A stretch of 7,719 nucleotides of DNA. Origin: Anaerolineae bacterium (GTDB lineage: Bacteria > Chloroflexota > Anaerolineae > B4-G1). Below are positions 1-6,407 of the stretch, piece after piece; the stretch's first letter is position 1; the number at the start of each line of letters is the position of its first letter. The position numbers and the translations under genes are program-made. The notes beneath the pieces were generated by a model. That model was not told the DNA's origin. It saw only the letters and a program-made list of their open reading frames with translations, and made no database searches. The stretch is from positions 1-7,719 of the forward strand of contig JAUWOI010000193.1 in NCBI GenBank assembly GCA_030612185.1. Direction: 5' to 3'.

Positions 1-2
1 AG

Positions 3-66
3 GTGACAGGGTGACAGGGTGACAGGGTGACAGGGTGACAGGGTGACAGGGTGACAGGGTGACAGG
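3..66. repeat. Tandem array, eight exact copies of the 8-mer GTGACAGG
   Basis: Eight uninterrupted copies of GTGACAGG, beginning at or before the window edge, so the full length is unknown. Because each unit joins the next as AGG-GTG, the array shows eight GGG runs (9-11, then every 8 nt to 65-67) separated by the 5-nt loop TGACA. That matches the general pattern of a G-quadruplex-forming tract on the + strand. The array ends about 134 nt before gene 1. The 8-mer resembles GGGGACAA, which is repeated three times inside gene 3 at 6072-6095. No coding frame across it looks real. Function unknown; the copy number is likely to vary between strains. Confidence 0.97.
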
Positions 67-103
67 GAGCAGAGGAGCAGGGGGGGGCAGGGGAGATGGA
101 GAA
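67..103. other. G-rich purine tract with a run of eight G
   Basis: An almost pure purine stretch follows the 8-mer array. It contains eight consecutive G (80-87) and four more at 90-93. With the array before it, it makes positions 1-103 strongly strand-asymmetric in G. It could add stacking runs to a G-quadruplex or be a decayed part of the array. It is also a site where homopolymer length errors are likely. No promoter elements were recognised here. Confidence 0.6.
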
Positions 104-133
104 CAGTGAAGCGTGACGGATGAGCAATCAGTT

Positions 134-189
134 ACGTTTCACGCATCACGTTTCACGCATCACGTTTGACGTTTCACGTTTCACGCAAA
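134..189 (+). repeat. Tandem 7-mer array (ACGTTTC family) abutting the gene 1 ribosome binding site
   Basis: Eight consecutive heptamers in perfect 7-nt register: ACGTTTC (134), ACGCATC (141), ACGTTTC (148), ACGCATC (155), ACGTTTG (162), ACGTTTC (169), ACGTTTC (176) and ACGCAAA (183). The last unit supplies the leading A residues of the AAAGGAG Shine-Dalgarno at 187-193. A shorter version of the same arrangement precedes gene 3 (2946-2966). The array could be a set of operator sites, a structured or protein-bound 5' leader, or simply a dispersed intergenic repeat that happens to carry a ribosome binding site. An open frame starting at 120 runs through it, but its peptide is only the translated repeat. 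Confidence 0.93.
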
Positions 190-193
190 GGAG
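187..193 (+). promoter_or_regulatory. Ribosome binding site of gene 1
   Basis: AAAGGAG lies 7 nt before the ATG at 201. It decides the start: the earlier in-frame ATG at 120 has no such site and would translate the 7-mer array. A second ATG at 204 is also within range. Confidence 0.85.
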
Positions 194-200
194 CAAGCGC

Positions 201-959
201 ATGATGGAAGACAAACTTCGCATCCTGGTCGTGGATGACGACCACATGATGGCCAGGACCATCGTGGACATCCTCAAGGTCAAGGGGCACGAAGCCGCGG
301 CTGTTCACTCCGGTCCTGAAGCCCTGGAAAAGGTGACGGCGAGCCTCTTTGACTGTGTCCTGACCGACATCAAGATGCCAGAGGTCAACGGAGTGGACCT
401 CTACAGAGCCATCAAGTCCAGGCAGCCTGACCTGCCGGTCGTGCTGATGACCGCCTACTCCACCGACAAACTGGTCGAGGAGGGATTGGAAGAAGGCGCT
501 ATCGCCGCCCTGACCAAGCCGTTGGACATCAACCGCTTGCTCTGCTTCTTCTCCTCGCTGCGCAAGGAGCGCTCCATCGCCATCGTGGACGACGACCCGC
601 AGTTCTGTAGGACGCTGGGGGACATATTGCGGGTGCGAGGTTTCGCGGTGACCCAGATCAGCGACCCACACGGCGTGGTGGAGAGGCTCGGAGCGGATGA
701 GCAGTTGGTGCTCCTGGACATGATGCTGAACAACATCAGCGGTCTGGGGATTCTCAGGGAGATCAGGGAGCGACATCCTCACCTGCCGGTGGTGCTGGTG
801 ACCGGCCACCGGGAGGAGATGGCGTCAGCGATAGAGGCTGCGCTGAGGATCGGTGCCTACACCTGCCTCTACAAACCCCTTCAGGTGGAGGGGCTTCTCC
901 AGGTATTGACCGAAGTTCGTCGCCGGGAACTGGGCAGAGTTCTGTCGCGTAGGGAGTAG
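201..959 (+). CDS. Double-receiver response regulator (REC-REC), no output domain
   Basis: Cytoplasmic response regulator of 252 residues, made of two complete CheY-like receiver domains and nothing else. Receiver 1 (about 5-120) has the acidic pocket D12/D13, phospho-acceptor D56 in LTDIKMP, T84 and K106. Receiver 2 (about 124-242) has D130/D131, phospho-acceptor D173 in LLDMM, T201 and K225. Every residue normally needed for phosphorylation is present in both. The C-terminus is a short basic tail with no helix-turn-helix, GGDEF, HD-GYP or other effector. Proteins of this type usually act through partner proteins, as phosphate shuttles in a relay, or as phosphate sinks; which applies here is not visible. 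The start at 201 is chosen because AAAGGAG sits 7 nt upstream. The stop lies 4 nt before the kinase gene, whose ribosome binding site is inside this gene's last codons, so the two are probably translationally coupled. The gene symbol is not known. Confidence 0.93.
   Translation: MMEDKLRILVVDDDHMMARTIVDILKVKGHEAAAVHSGPEALEKVTASLFDCVLTDIKMPEVNGVDLYRAIKSRQPDLPVVLMTAYSTDKLVEEGLEEGAIAALTKPLDINRLLCFFSSLRKERSIAIVDDDPQFCRTLGDILRVRGFAVTQISDPHGVVERLGADEQLVLLDMMLNNISGLGILREIRERHPHLPVVLVTGHREEMASAIEAALRIGAYTCLYKPLQVEGLLQVLTEVRRRELGRVLSRRE
951..956 (+). promoter_or_regulatory. Ribosome binding site of gene 2, inside the end of gene 1
   Basis: AGGGAG overlaps the last codons of the double-receiver gene and lies 7 nt before the ATG at 964. 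Ribosomes ending at 957-959 would therefore uncover or sit on the next start, an arrangement typical of translational coupling. Confidence 0.7.
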
Positions 960-963
960 ACCT

Positions 964-2937
964 ATGAACACAAAACATATCCTCATCGTAGACGATGACC
1001 CCAATCTCAGAAAGACCCTCTCCGACATTCTCAGGGCCAAGGGGTATGTACCCGTAACCGTTGCCACAGGACAGGCAGCCCTGGATCGGGCCGAGGAGGA
1101 GACACCTGCCGCGGCCCTGATTGACCTCAGGCTGGAGGACATGTCCGGTCTGGAGGTGATGGGGGAGATCAAGAACCGCTGCCCTGGCACGGAGTGTATC
1201 CTGCTCACCGGGTACGCCTCACAGGCATCGGCCATTGAGGCGATCAACCTGGGGGCCTATTCCTACGTGCAGAAGCCCTACGACGTGGAGCAATTGCTGG
1301 TGACGATTCGCAGGGCGATTGAGAAGCGGGAGGCCGAGGAGGCACTGCGGGAGAGTGAGGAGCGGTTCCGCACTGTGGCCGACTTTACCCACGACTGGGA
1401 GTACTGGATTGGCCCAGATGGAGACTACATCTACGTTTCGCCGTCGTGTGCACATATCACTGGACATCGTGCCGATGAATTCCTTCAAGACCCCGGACTG
1501 CTGGAGAGGATCACCCATCCTGACGACCGCGCGCTGGTTGCCAAACACTGCCGCGAGGAATTGGGAAGCGACGAGGTATTGCCCATTGACTTCCGCATCG
1601 TCACCCGCAGCGGCGAGCAGCGCTGGATCGCACACATCTGCCAACCGGTGTATGGCGCCGACGGGAGTTGGCTCGGCCGGCGGGGTAGCAACCGCGACAT
1701 CACCGAGCGCAAACAGGCGGAGGAAGCGCTGCAACAGCGCAACCGGGGACTGGCGCTGCTCAACCGCGCCAGCCGGGCGCTCAGTTCCACCCTCGACCTG
1801 GACCACGTGCTCGTCACCATCCTGGAAGAGATACGCCGTCTGCTGGACGTGGTCGCCGCCTCGGTCTGGTTGATCGACTCGGAGACGGACGAACTGGTGT
1901 GCCAGCAGGCCACCGGCCCCCAAGGTGAGATCGTGCGCGGCTGGCGGCTAGCGCCGGGAAAAGGGGTCGCCGGCTGGGTGGCTCGCAGTGGCGAGAGCCT
2001 GACCGTGTCAGACGCGCGGGCCGACGGGCGCCACTTCAAGGGTATAGATCGGCAAACCGGACTGGAGATACGCTCCATGCTCAGCGTCCCGCTGTGGGTC
2101 AAACGAGATGTAGTCGGCGTGATCCAGGTGGTGGATGTAGAGCCTGACCGCTTCAAGCCAACAGACCTGACGTTGCTGGAGTTGCTGGCCGCCTCGGCCA
2201 GTACTGCCATTGACAACGCCCGGCTGGTCGAAGCGCTGCGCCGGCACGCCGTCGAACTGCAAGCGCGCAACGAGGAACTGGACGCCTTTGCCCACACCGT
2301 GGCCCACGACCTCAAGAACCCTTTGAGCCTGGCCATCGGTTTCGCCGAGGTGTTGGAAGTGGATTACGCCACAATATCGGATGAGGAACTGCACCACTAT
2401 TTGCGTACGGTTGCGCGCAACATGCGCAAGATGAGCAGCATTGTTGATGAGTTGCTCCTGTTGGCACAGGCGCGCAAAATGGAAGTGATGATGGGGCCGC
2501 TGGACACGGCGAGCATCGTGGCCGAAGCCGGGCAGCGCCTGGCCCCTATGATCGAGGAGTACCAGGGCGAGGTTATCTGGCCCGACACCTGGCCGGTGGC
2601 GCTGGGCTACGGCCCGTGGGTCGAAGAGGTATGGGTGAACTATCTCAGCAACGCCATCAAGTATGGCGGCCAGCCGCCGCGCGTGGAACTAGGCGCGACG
2701 GTGCAGGTGGACGGCATGGTCTGTTTCTGGGTGCGGGACAACGGCCGTGGTCTCACGCCGGAGGAGCAGGCCCGCTTGTTTATTCCCTTCACACATTTCG
2801 GCCAGGCTAGCGCCAAGGGGCACGGGTTGGGGCTGTCCATCGTGCGGCGCATCGTGGAAAAACTCGGCGGACAGGTGGGAGTGGAAAGTGGAGCCGGCGG
2901 GAACAGCACTTTTTGGTTCGCCTTGCCAGCATCATAG
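964..2937 (+). CDS. Soluble histidine kinase with N-terminal receiver (REC-PAS-GAF-HisKA-HATPase)
   Basis: Autophosphorylating sensor kinase of 657 residues with no signal peptide or membrane segment, so it acts in the cytoplasm. Domains in order: receiver (about 3-120; D10/D11, phospho-acceptor D54, T82, K104); PAS with PAC motif (about 130-250, closing in RDITERKQAEEAL); GAF (about 278-425); HisKA with H-box H448 in HDLKNPL; and HATPase_c with N-box N559/N563, G1 box DNGRG (592-596), F-box around 602-609 and G2 box GHGLGL (619-624). All catalytic motifs look intact. The H-box type resembles phytochrome-like kinases, but no chromophore-binding cysteine or bilin pocket was recognised, so the PAS and GAF ligands are unknown. 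The N-terminal receiver suggests that another kinase, plausibly one of those downstream, adjusts this enzyme, which may in turn phosphorylate the double receiver encoded 4 nt upstream. This partnership is inferred from position only. Confidence 0.94.
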   Translation: MNTKHILIVDDDPNLRKTLSDILRAKGYVPVTVATGQAALDRAEEETPAAALIDLRLEDMSGLEVMGEIKNRCPGTECILLTGYASQASAIEAINLGAYSYVQKPYDVEQLLVTIRRAIEKREAEEALRESEERFRTVADFTHDWEYWIGPDGDYIYVSPSCAHITGHRADEFLQDPGLLERITHPDDRALVAKHCREELGSDEVLPIDFRIVTRSGEQRWIAHICQPVYGADGSWLGRRGSNRDITERKQAEEALQQRNRGLALLNRASRALSSTLDLDHVLVTILEEIRRLLDVVAASVWLIDSETDELVCQQATGPQGEIVRGWRLAPGKGVAGWVARSGESLTVSDARADGRHFKGIDRQTGLEIRSMLSVPLWVKRDVVGVIQVVDVEPDRFKPTDLTLLELLAASASTAIDNARLVEALRRHAVELQARNEELDAFAHTVAHDLKNPLSLAIGFAEVLEVDYATISDEELHHYLRTVARNMRKMSSIVDELLLLAQARKMEVMMGPLDTASIVAEAGQRLAPMIEEYQGEVIWPDTWPVALGYGPWVEEVWVNYLSNAIKYGGQPPRVELGATVQVDGMVCFWVRDNGRGLTPEEQARLFIPFTHFGQASAKGHGLGLSIVRRIVEKLGGQVGVESGAGGNSTFWFALPAS

Positions 2938-2945
2938 CCATTCTT

Positions 2946-2966
2946 ACGTCTTACGTTTCACTCAAA
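2946..2966 (+). repeat. Short 7-mer array before gene 3 (three units)
   Basis: Three heptamers in register, ACGTCTT, ACGTTTC and ACTCAAA, fill much of the 41-nt gap between genes 2 and 3 and run into GGAG. This repeats the end of the array at 134-189, where the last two units are ACGTTTC and ACGCAAA followed by GGAG. The two leaders share the repeat-to-start layout, with 7 and 8 nt between GGAG and ATG. Confidence 0.8.
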
Positions 2967-2970
2967 GGAG
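2964..2970 (+). promoter_or_regulatory. Ribosome binding site of gene 3
   Basis: AAAGGAG ends 8 nt before the ATG at 2979 and fixes that start. An in-frame ATG at 2913 would add 22 residues, overlap the end of gene 2 and have no comparable site. Confidence 0.85.
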
Positions 2971-2978
2971 GGCGAATT

Positions 2979-5900
2979 ATGGAGAACAGGCCCACGAGTA
3001 AACCAGGTGTCAGAGGAGACCCAATCTTGCGCTGGTCCATCGGCGCCAAACTGGCCCTCGTTTTCCTGGCGCTGGCCCTTATCCCAATGTCTGTCACTGC
3101 CTACTACAACCTGACCCGGGGCCAGAACGCAGTCGCCGCAATCACCAGGGAGAACCTGGTGGGACTATCTCGCAGCACTGCCCAACACATTGGGTTGTTG
3201 CTCACGGAGAACCAGCGCGCCTCTGCTGCCCTGGCGGGCCAACCGTCGGTGATATCGTTTCTGACCGCTTCTGGAGATGAGCGCCAGGCCCTGAGCCCCC
3301 GGGCCTACCAGACGCTGCAGAACTTTGCCGACACCCACCCCGACTACGACGCGCCAGGGCTGTTGGACGTGAACGGTATCGTCGTGGCCTCGCTGGCTGA
3401 TACCCTCGTGGGCAAGGACCGCTCCTTCCGCGCCTATTTCCAGGCTTCCATCCAGGGCCAGCCTTACGTCTCCAGCATGCTCGTCGGGCGCGGCACCGGG
3501 CGACCAGGTGTCTTTCTCACCAACCCTGTCGTCACGGCGGAGGGGGAGATCGTCGGCATAGACATCGTCTGGCTCAAGGCCGATACCATCTGGTCCATCA
3601 TTGACAACGTGGTAGTCAGCGAGCAGGGTTTGGCCTACCTGGTGGACCAGGACGGTGTGATCATCGCGCACCCCAACCACGACCTGCTGTACCACAGCCT
3701 GGGAGAACTGACGCCGGAGGCGGCGGCGACTATCTCCGCGACTATCCGCTTCGGCACCGTCGAGGGCACCGACACACCGCTGATCCCCGAAAGCCTGAAT
3801 CTGGACGACCTGGCCACTGAACTGGCCTCGGCTCAGGGCTCTGGTACCTACCGCTACCATTCCCCCCTCGACTACCGCGATCATGTCGTCGGATACACGC
3901 GGTTGGAGAACTATCCTTGGACGGTGGTGGTGGACCTGCCCGAGGCCCAATTCCTGGCCCCGCTGCAACAGTTGGAGGCGGTGGCCTGGAGCAGCGCGGG
4001 CTTGGTGGGAGTGATCGCCCTGATCGTCTCTATCCTGTTGGCGCGAACCATCACGCGCCCCATCCGTCACCTGACCGACGCGGCAACAGCCGTGGAGCAG
4101 GGCCAGCCGTTCGCACCTGCGGACATCGAGGACGTAACTGCGGGCCGTGACGAGATCGCTCAACTGGGTCGCACGTTCAGCGGCATGGTGCTGGCCCTCC
4201 GGCAAGAAATCGCCGAGCGCAAGCGTGCGGAGCAGGCACTGCGAGAAACGAAAGAGCAATATCGTATGCTGGCGGAGCAGGCGGGCCAAATGGTGTACGA
4301 CTACGACATTCCAACAGATCAAATCAGTTGGTCGGGGGATGTTCAAACAATTACCGGTTGCACTCTTGATGAATTCCAGGAAGTAGATTTATCTGATTGG
4401 GAGAGACTGATACATCCTGATGATCGCCAAGTTGCGTTGGCATTACTTGAGGAGGCCCTAGAGAGATGTTCCAAATATCAAGTAGGGTACCGTTTCAGGC
4501 ATAAGAGCGGGACGTATCTTTACGTGGAAGACAATGGTTTCTTCCTTGCCGATGAACATGGGAATGCATGCCGGATGCTTGGCATCATGAAGGACATCAC
4601 CGAGCGCAAGCAGGCGGAGGAGAGGATAGAGCACCTCAGCCTCGTGCTGCGCGCCATCCGCAACGTCAACCAACTCATCACCAGGGAAAAGGACCGCGAC
4701 CGTCTGCTGAAAGGTGCTTGCGACAATCTGATCGAAACGCGCGGTTATCATAACGCCTGGATTGCCCTGTTTGATGAGACCGGAGGACTCGTGACAGCCG
4801 CCGAGGCCGGGTTAGGCGGGGATTTCTTGCCCCTGGTGGAACAGTTGAAGCGTGGCGAGTTGACCGACTGCGCTCGGAGGGCGCTATCGCAACCGGGCGT
4901 TGTGTCAACAGAAGATCCCTCCACCTGCGCCGGCTGCCCCCTGGCGGTGAATTGCGGTGGCAGGGGGGCGATGACCGTCCGGTTGGAATACGAGGGAAAG
5001 ATATACGGTCTATCGTCTGTCTCCATCCCCGCTGATTTCATCGCCGACGAGGAAGAGCAAGCCTTATTCGAAGAGGTCGCCGGAGACATCGCTTTCGCCC
5101 TGCGCAACATTGAGATGGAGGAGGGGCGCAGGCGGGCGGAGGAGGCGCTTAGGGAGAGCGAGGGAAAATACCGGTTATTGGCTGAAAATACACTTGACGT
5201 TATCTGGAAGATGGATTTGAACCTTGAATTTACCTACGTCAATCCAGCCATATTCAACATGTTGGGATTCACGCCGGAAGAGTGGATAGGGAGTAGATTA
5301 CCGGAGCATTGTTCTCCTGAAGAAATGCAAAAGATGGCGAGCATAATAACCCATGAACTGAAGAATCTGGAAACCCACACAGGAGTGGTGTTCGAAACCT
5401 ACTTTTACAACGAAATTGGCGAGAAGATCGCCTGTGAGGTGAATGGCAGAATACTCTTTGATGAGACTGGAAAACCGATAGGTTTACAAGGAACCACTAG
5501 AGACATCACTGAGCGCAAGCAGGCGCAGGAGGCGCTGAAGGAGTACTCCGAGCGGCTGGAGGAGATGGTAGAGCAGCGCACCCAGGAACTCCAAGATGCC
5601 CAGGAGCAACTGGTCCGCCGGGAGAAACTGGCCGTCCTCGGCCAACTGGCTGGCGGCGTGGGCCACGAACTGCGCAATCCCCTGGGCGTCATCTCCAACG
5701 CCATCTACTTCCTCCAAATGACGCTTCCCGACGCCGACGAGACGACCAGGGAGTACCTGGGCATCATCTCCTCAGAGGTCCGCGGTGCAGAAAAGATCGT
5801 CTCCGACCTCCTCGACTTCTCGCGCACCCGGCCGGCCAAGAGGGAGGAGGTAGCCGTCTCCGCTCTGGTCTCGCAGGTGTTGGAGAGACGACCTCCGCCC

Positions 5901-6407
5901 GAGGATGTGGAAGTCGTCACCCAGATACCCTCCGACCTGCCCCCAGTGTTCGTGGACCCCCGGCAGATGGGGCAGGTGCTGCTCAACCTGGTCACCAACG
6001 CATATCAGGCCATGCCCGATGGCGGCTGCCTGATGATAAGTGTATTGGAAGACGAGGGGATAGGGAGACGCGGGGACAAGGGGACAAGGGGACAAGGAGA
6101 TAGTCTCCCTGTCTCCCCTTCTCCCTGTCTCCGTGTCTCAATAAGCGACACCGGCTTTAGCATCTCTGAGGAAAACTTGGAGAGGATCTTCGAGCCGCTG
6201 TTCACCACCAAGGCCCGGGGCATCGGGCTGGGACTGGCGGTCTCCAGGAACCTGGTGGAGGCCAATGGGGGCAGCATTGAGGTGGAGAGCCCTTCGACGG
6301 GGCTTCCCTCGGCTACGCTCGGGACAGGCAGGACAGGCGAGGAGGGCAAGGGCAGTACGTTCACGGTGAGACTGCCCATAGGCGGAAACGAGCGGAAGCA
6401 GCGATGA
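2979..6407 (+). CDS. Membrane sensor histidine kinase (TM-dCache-TM-HAMP-PAS-GAF-PAS-HisKA-HATPase)
   Basis: Inner-membrane sensor kinase of 1142 residues. TM1 is about 21-43. The extracytoplasmic region (44-334) looks like a dCache ligand-binding domain, with RSFRAYF at 148-154 and DQDGVIIAHPN at 223-233. TM2 is about 335-355. HAMP (356-409) has P361 and the DE pair 391/392. PAS1 is about 424-546. A GAF domain (about 550-722) carries cysteines 631, 650, 653 and 659. PAS2 is about 726-848 and a signalling helix follows to 880. HisKA has H896 in GHELRNPLG. HATPase_c has N-box N1003/N1007, F-box FEPLFTT (1071-1077) and G2 GIGLGL (1081-1086). Two oddities affect the ATPase domain: the G1 box reads DTGFS (1057-1061) instead of DxGxG, and two repeat-derived segments interrupt it in frame (about 1029-1054 and 1105-1120). 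ATP binding may be reduced. The ligand is unknown; Cache domains usually bind small organic acids, amino acids or amines. The stop overlaps gene 4 by ATGA. Confidence 0.93.
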   Translation: MENRPTSKPGVRGDPILRWSIGAKLALVFLALALIPMSVTAYYNLTRGQNAVAAITRENLVGLSRSTAQHIGLLLTENQRASAALAGQPSVISFLTASGDERQALSPRAYQTLQNFADTHPDYDAPGLLDVNGIVVASLADTLVGKDRSFRAYFQASIQGQPYVSSMLVGRGTGRPGVFLTNPVVTAEGEIVGIDIVWLKADTIWSIIDNVVVSEQGLAYLVDQDGVIIAHPNHDLLYHSLGELTPEAAATISATIRFGTVEGTDTPLIPESLNLDDLATELASAQGSGTYRYHSPLDYRDHVVGYTRLENYPWTVVVDLPEAQFLAPLQQLEAVAWSSAGLVGVIALIVSILLARTITRPIRHLTDAATAVEQGQPFAPADIEDVTAGRDEIAQLGRTFSGMVLALRQEIAERKRAEQALRETKEQYRMLAEQAGQMVYDYDIPTDQISWSGDVQTITGCTLDEFQEVDLSDWERLIHPDDRQVALALLEEALERCSKYQVGYRFRHKSGTYLYVEDNGFFLADEHGNACRMLGIMKDITERKQAEERIEHLSLVLRAIRNVNQLITREKDRDRLLKGACDNLIETRGYHNAWIALFDETGGLVTAAEAGLGGDFLPLVEQLKRGELTDCARRALSQPGVVSTEDPSTCAGCPLAVNCGGRGAMTVRLEYEGKIYGLSSVSIPADFIADEEEQALFEEVAGDIAFALRNIEMEEGRRRAEEALRESEGKYRLLAENTLDVIWKMDLNLEFTYVNPAIFNMLGFTPEEWIGSRLPEHCSPEEMQKMASIITHELKNLETHTGVVFETYFYNEIGEKIACEVNGRILFDETGKPIGLQGTTRDITERKQAQEALKEYSERLEEMVEQRTQELQDAQEQLVRREKLAVLGQLAGGVGHELRNPLGVISNAIYFLQMTLPDADETTREYLGIISSEVRGAEKIVSDLLDFSRTRPAKREEVAVSALVSQVLERRPPPEDVEVVTQIPSDLPPVFVDPRQMGQVLLNLVTNAYQAMPDGGCLMISVLEDEGIGRRGDKGTRGQGDSLPVSPSPCLRVSISDTGFSISEENLERIFEPLFTTKARGIGLGLAVSRNLVEANGGSIEVESPSTGLPSATLGTGRTGEEGKGSTFTVRLPIGGNERKQR
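4593..4628 (+). repeat. Recurring PAS-end linker DNA (representative copy)
   Basis: The stretch encoding DITERKQAEE recurs nearly unchanged at five PAS/PAC borders or equivalent linkers: 1696-1731, 4593-4628, 5502-5537, 6713-6748 and 7094-7129. All share a core close to GACATCACCGAGCGCAAGCA followed by GGCGGAGGAG. Shorter related stretches occur near 1320, 4208, 5128 and 6493. The protein motif is the usual C-terminal PAC/signalling-helix sequence. The DNA-level similarity goes beyond what the protein alone requires, so these copies could serve as homology for domain shuffling within the locus. Confidence 0.7.
5623..5779 (+). repeat. HisKA segment duplicated at 7563-7719 (copy 1)
   Basis: These 157 nt encode the HisKA helix pair of gene 3, including H896. 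They match 7563-7719 at a constant offset of 1940, with one difference (G at 5660, C at 7600, silent in a valine codon). Copy 2 reaches the window end, so the real repeat may be longer. Sequence just upstream (5601-5622 against 7541-7562) is still alignable but clearly diverged, so identity begins abruptly at 5623/7563. Confidence 0.97.
6063..6139. repeat. Imperfect palindromic repeat element inserted in frame in the gene 3 ATPase domain
   Basis: The left arm (about 6065-6100) is G-rich and holds three tandem GGGGACAA units (6072-6095). The right arm (about 6101-6139) is C/T-rich and is roughly its reverse complement, so the RNA could form a long imperfect hairpin. Translated, it gives a low-complexity G/R/K then S/P segment (residues about 1029-1054) between a beta strand ending in LMISV and the strand LRVSI, where histidine kinases normally have a short loop. 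Its composition is unlike the surrounding gene but like intergenic repeats, and its 8-mer resembles the array at 3-66. There is no terminal T-run, so it is unlikely to be a terminator. Confidence 0.85.
6291..6338. repeat. Second in-frame repeat-like insert in the gene 3 ATPase domain
   Basis: About 48 nt (residues 1105-1120) separate VES from EEGKGSTFTV. In the usual family pattern these are almost adjacent, as VES-x-x-GKGSTFTV. The segment contains CCCTTCGACGGGGCT, CGGCTACGCTCGGGACAGG and a GGACAGGC doublet (6322-6329, 6331-6338). The reverse strand reads ACPERSRG, which I recognise as a common translation of a dispersed TTCGACTACGCTCAGGACAGG-type repeat in environmental bacterial genomes. 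The borders are estimated from the protein pattern. The insertion keeps the frame and falls in a surface loop before the last strand. Confidence 0.7.

Noticed and set aside
3..189. CRISPR array
   Set aside because: The repeats are 7-8 bp in direct tandem with no spacers.
166..194. Promoter with TTGACG as -35 at 166-171
   Set aside because: The hexamer is part of the 7-mer array and there is no AT-rich -10 at suitable spacing before the start codon.
120..200. In-frame N-terminal extension of gene 1 from an ATG at 120
   Set aside because: The extension only translates the 7-mer array (repeated V-S-R-F-T-like peptide), has no ribosome binding site, and the receiver fold starts right after the ATG at 201, which has AAAGGAG 7 nt upstream.
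2913..2978. In-frame N-terminal extension of gene 3 from an ATG at 2913
   Set aside because: It would overlap the end of gene 2 and lacks a ribosome binding site; AAAGGAG at 2964-2970 points to the ATG at 2979.
3165..4346. Long open frame on the - strand (393 codons), and similar ones at 1485-2336, 1219-1923, 174-809 and 7019-7657
   Set aside because: They lie wholly antisense to well-supported kinase domains, show no recognisable family, and are expected shadows of GC-rich coding sequence.
6063..6139. Rho-independent terminator
   Set aside because: It is inside an intact reading frame, the pairing is imperfect and no T-run follows.
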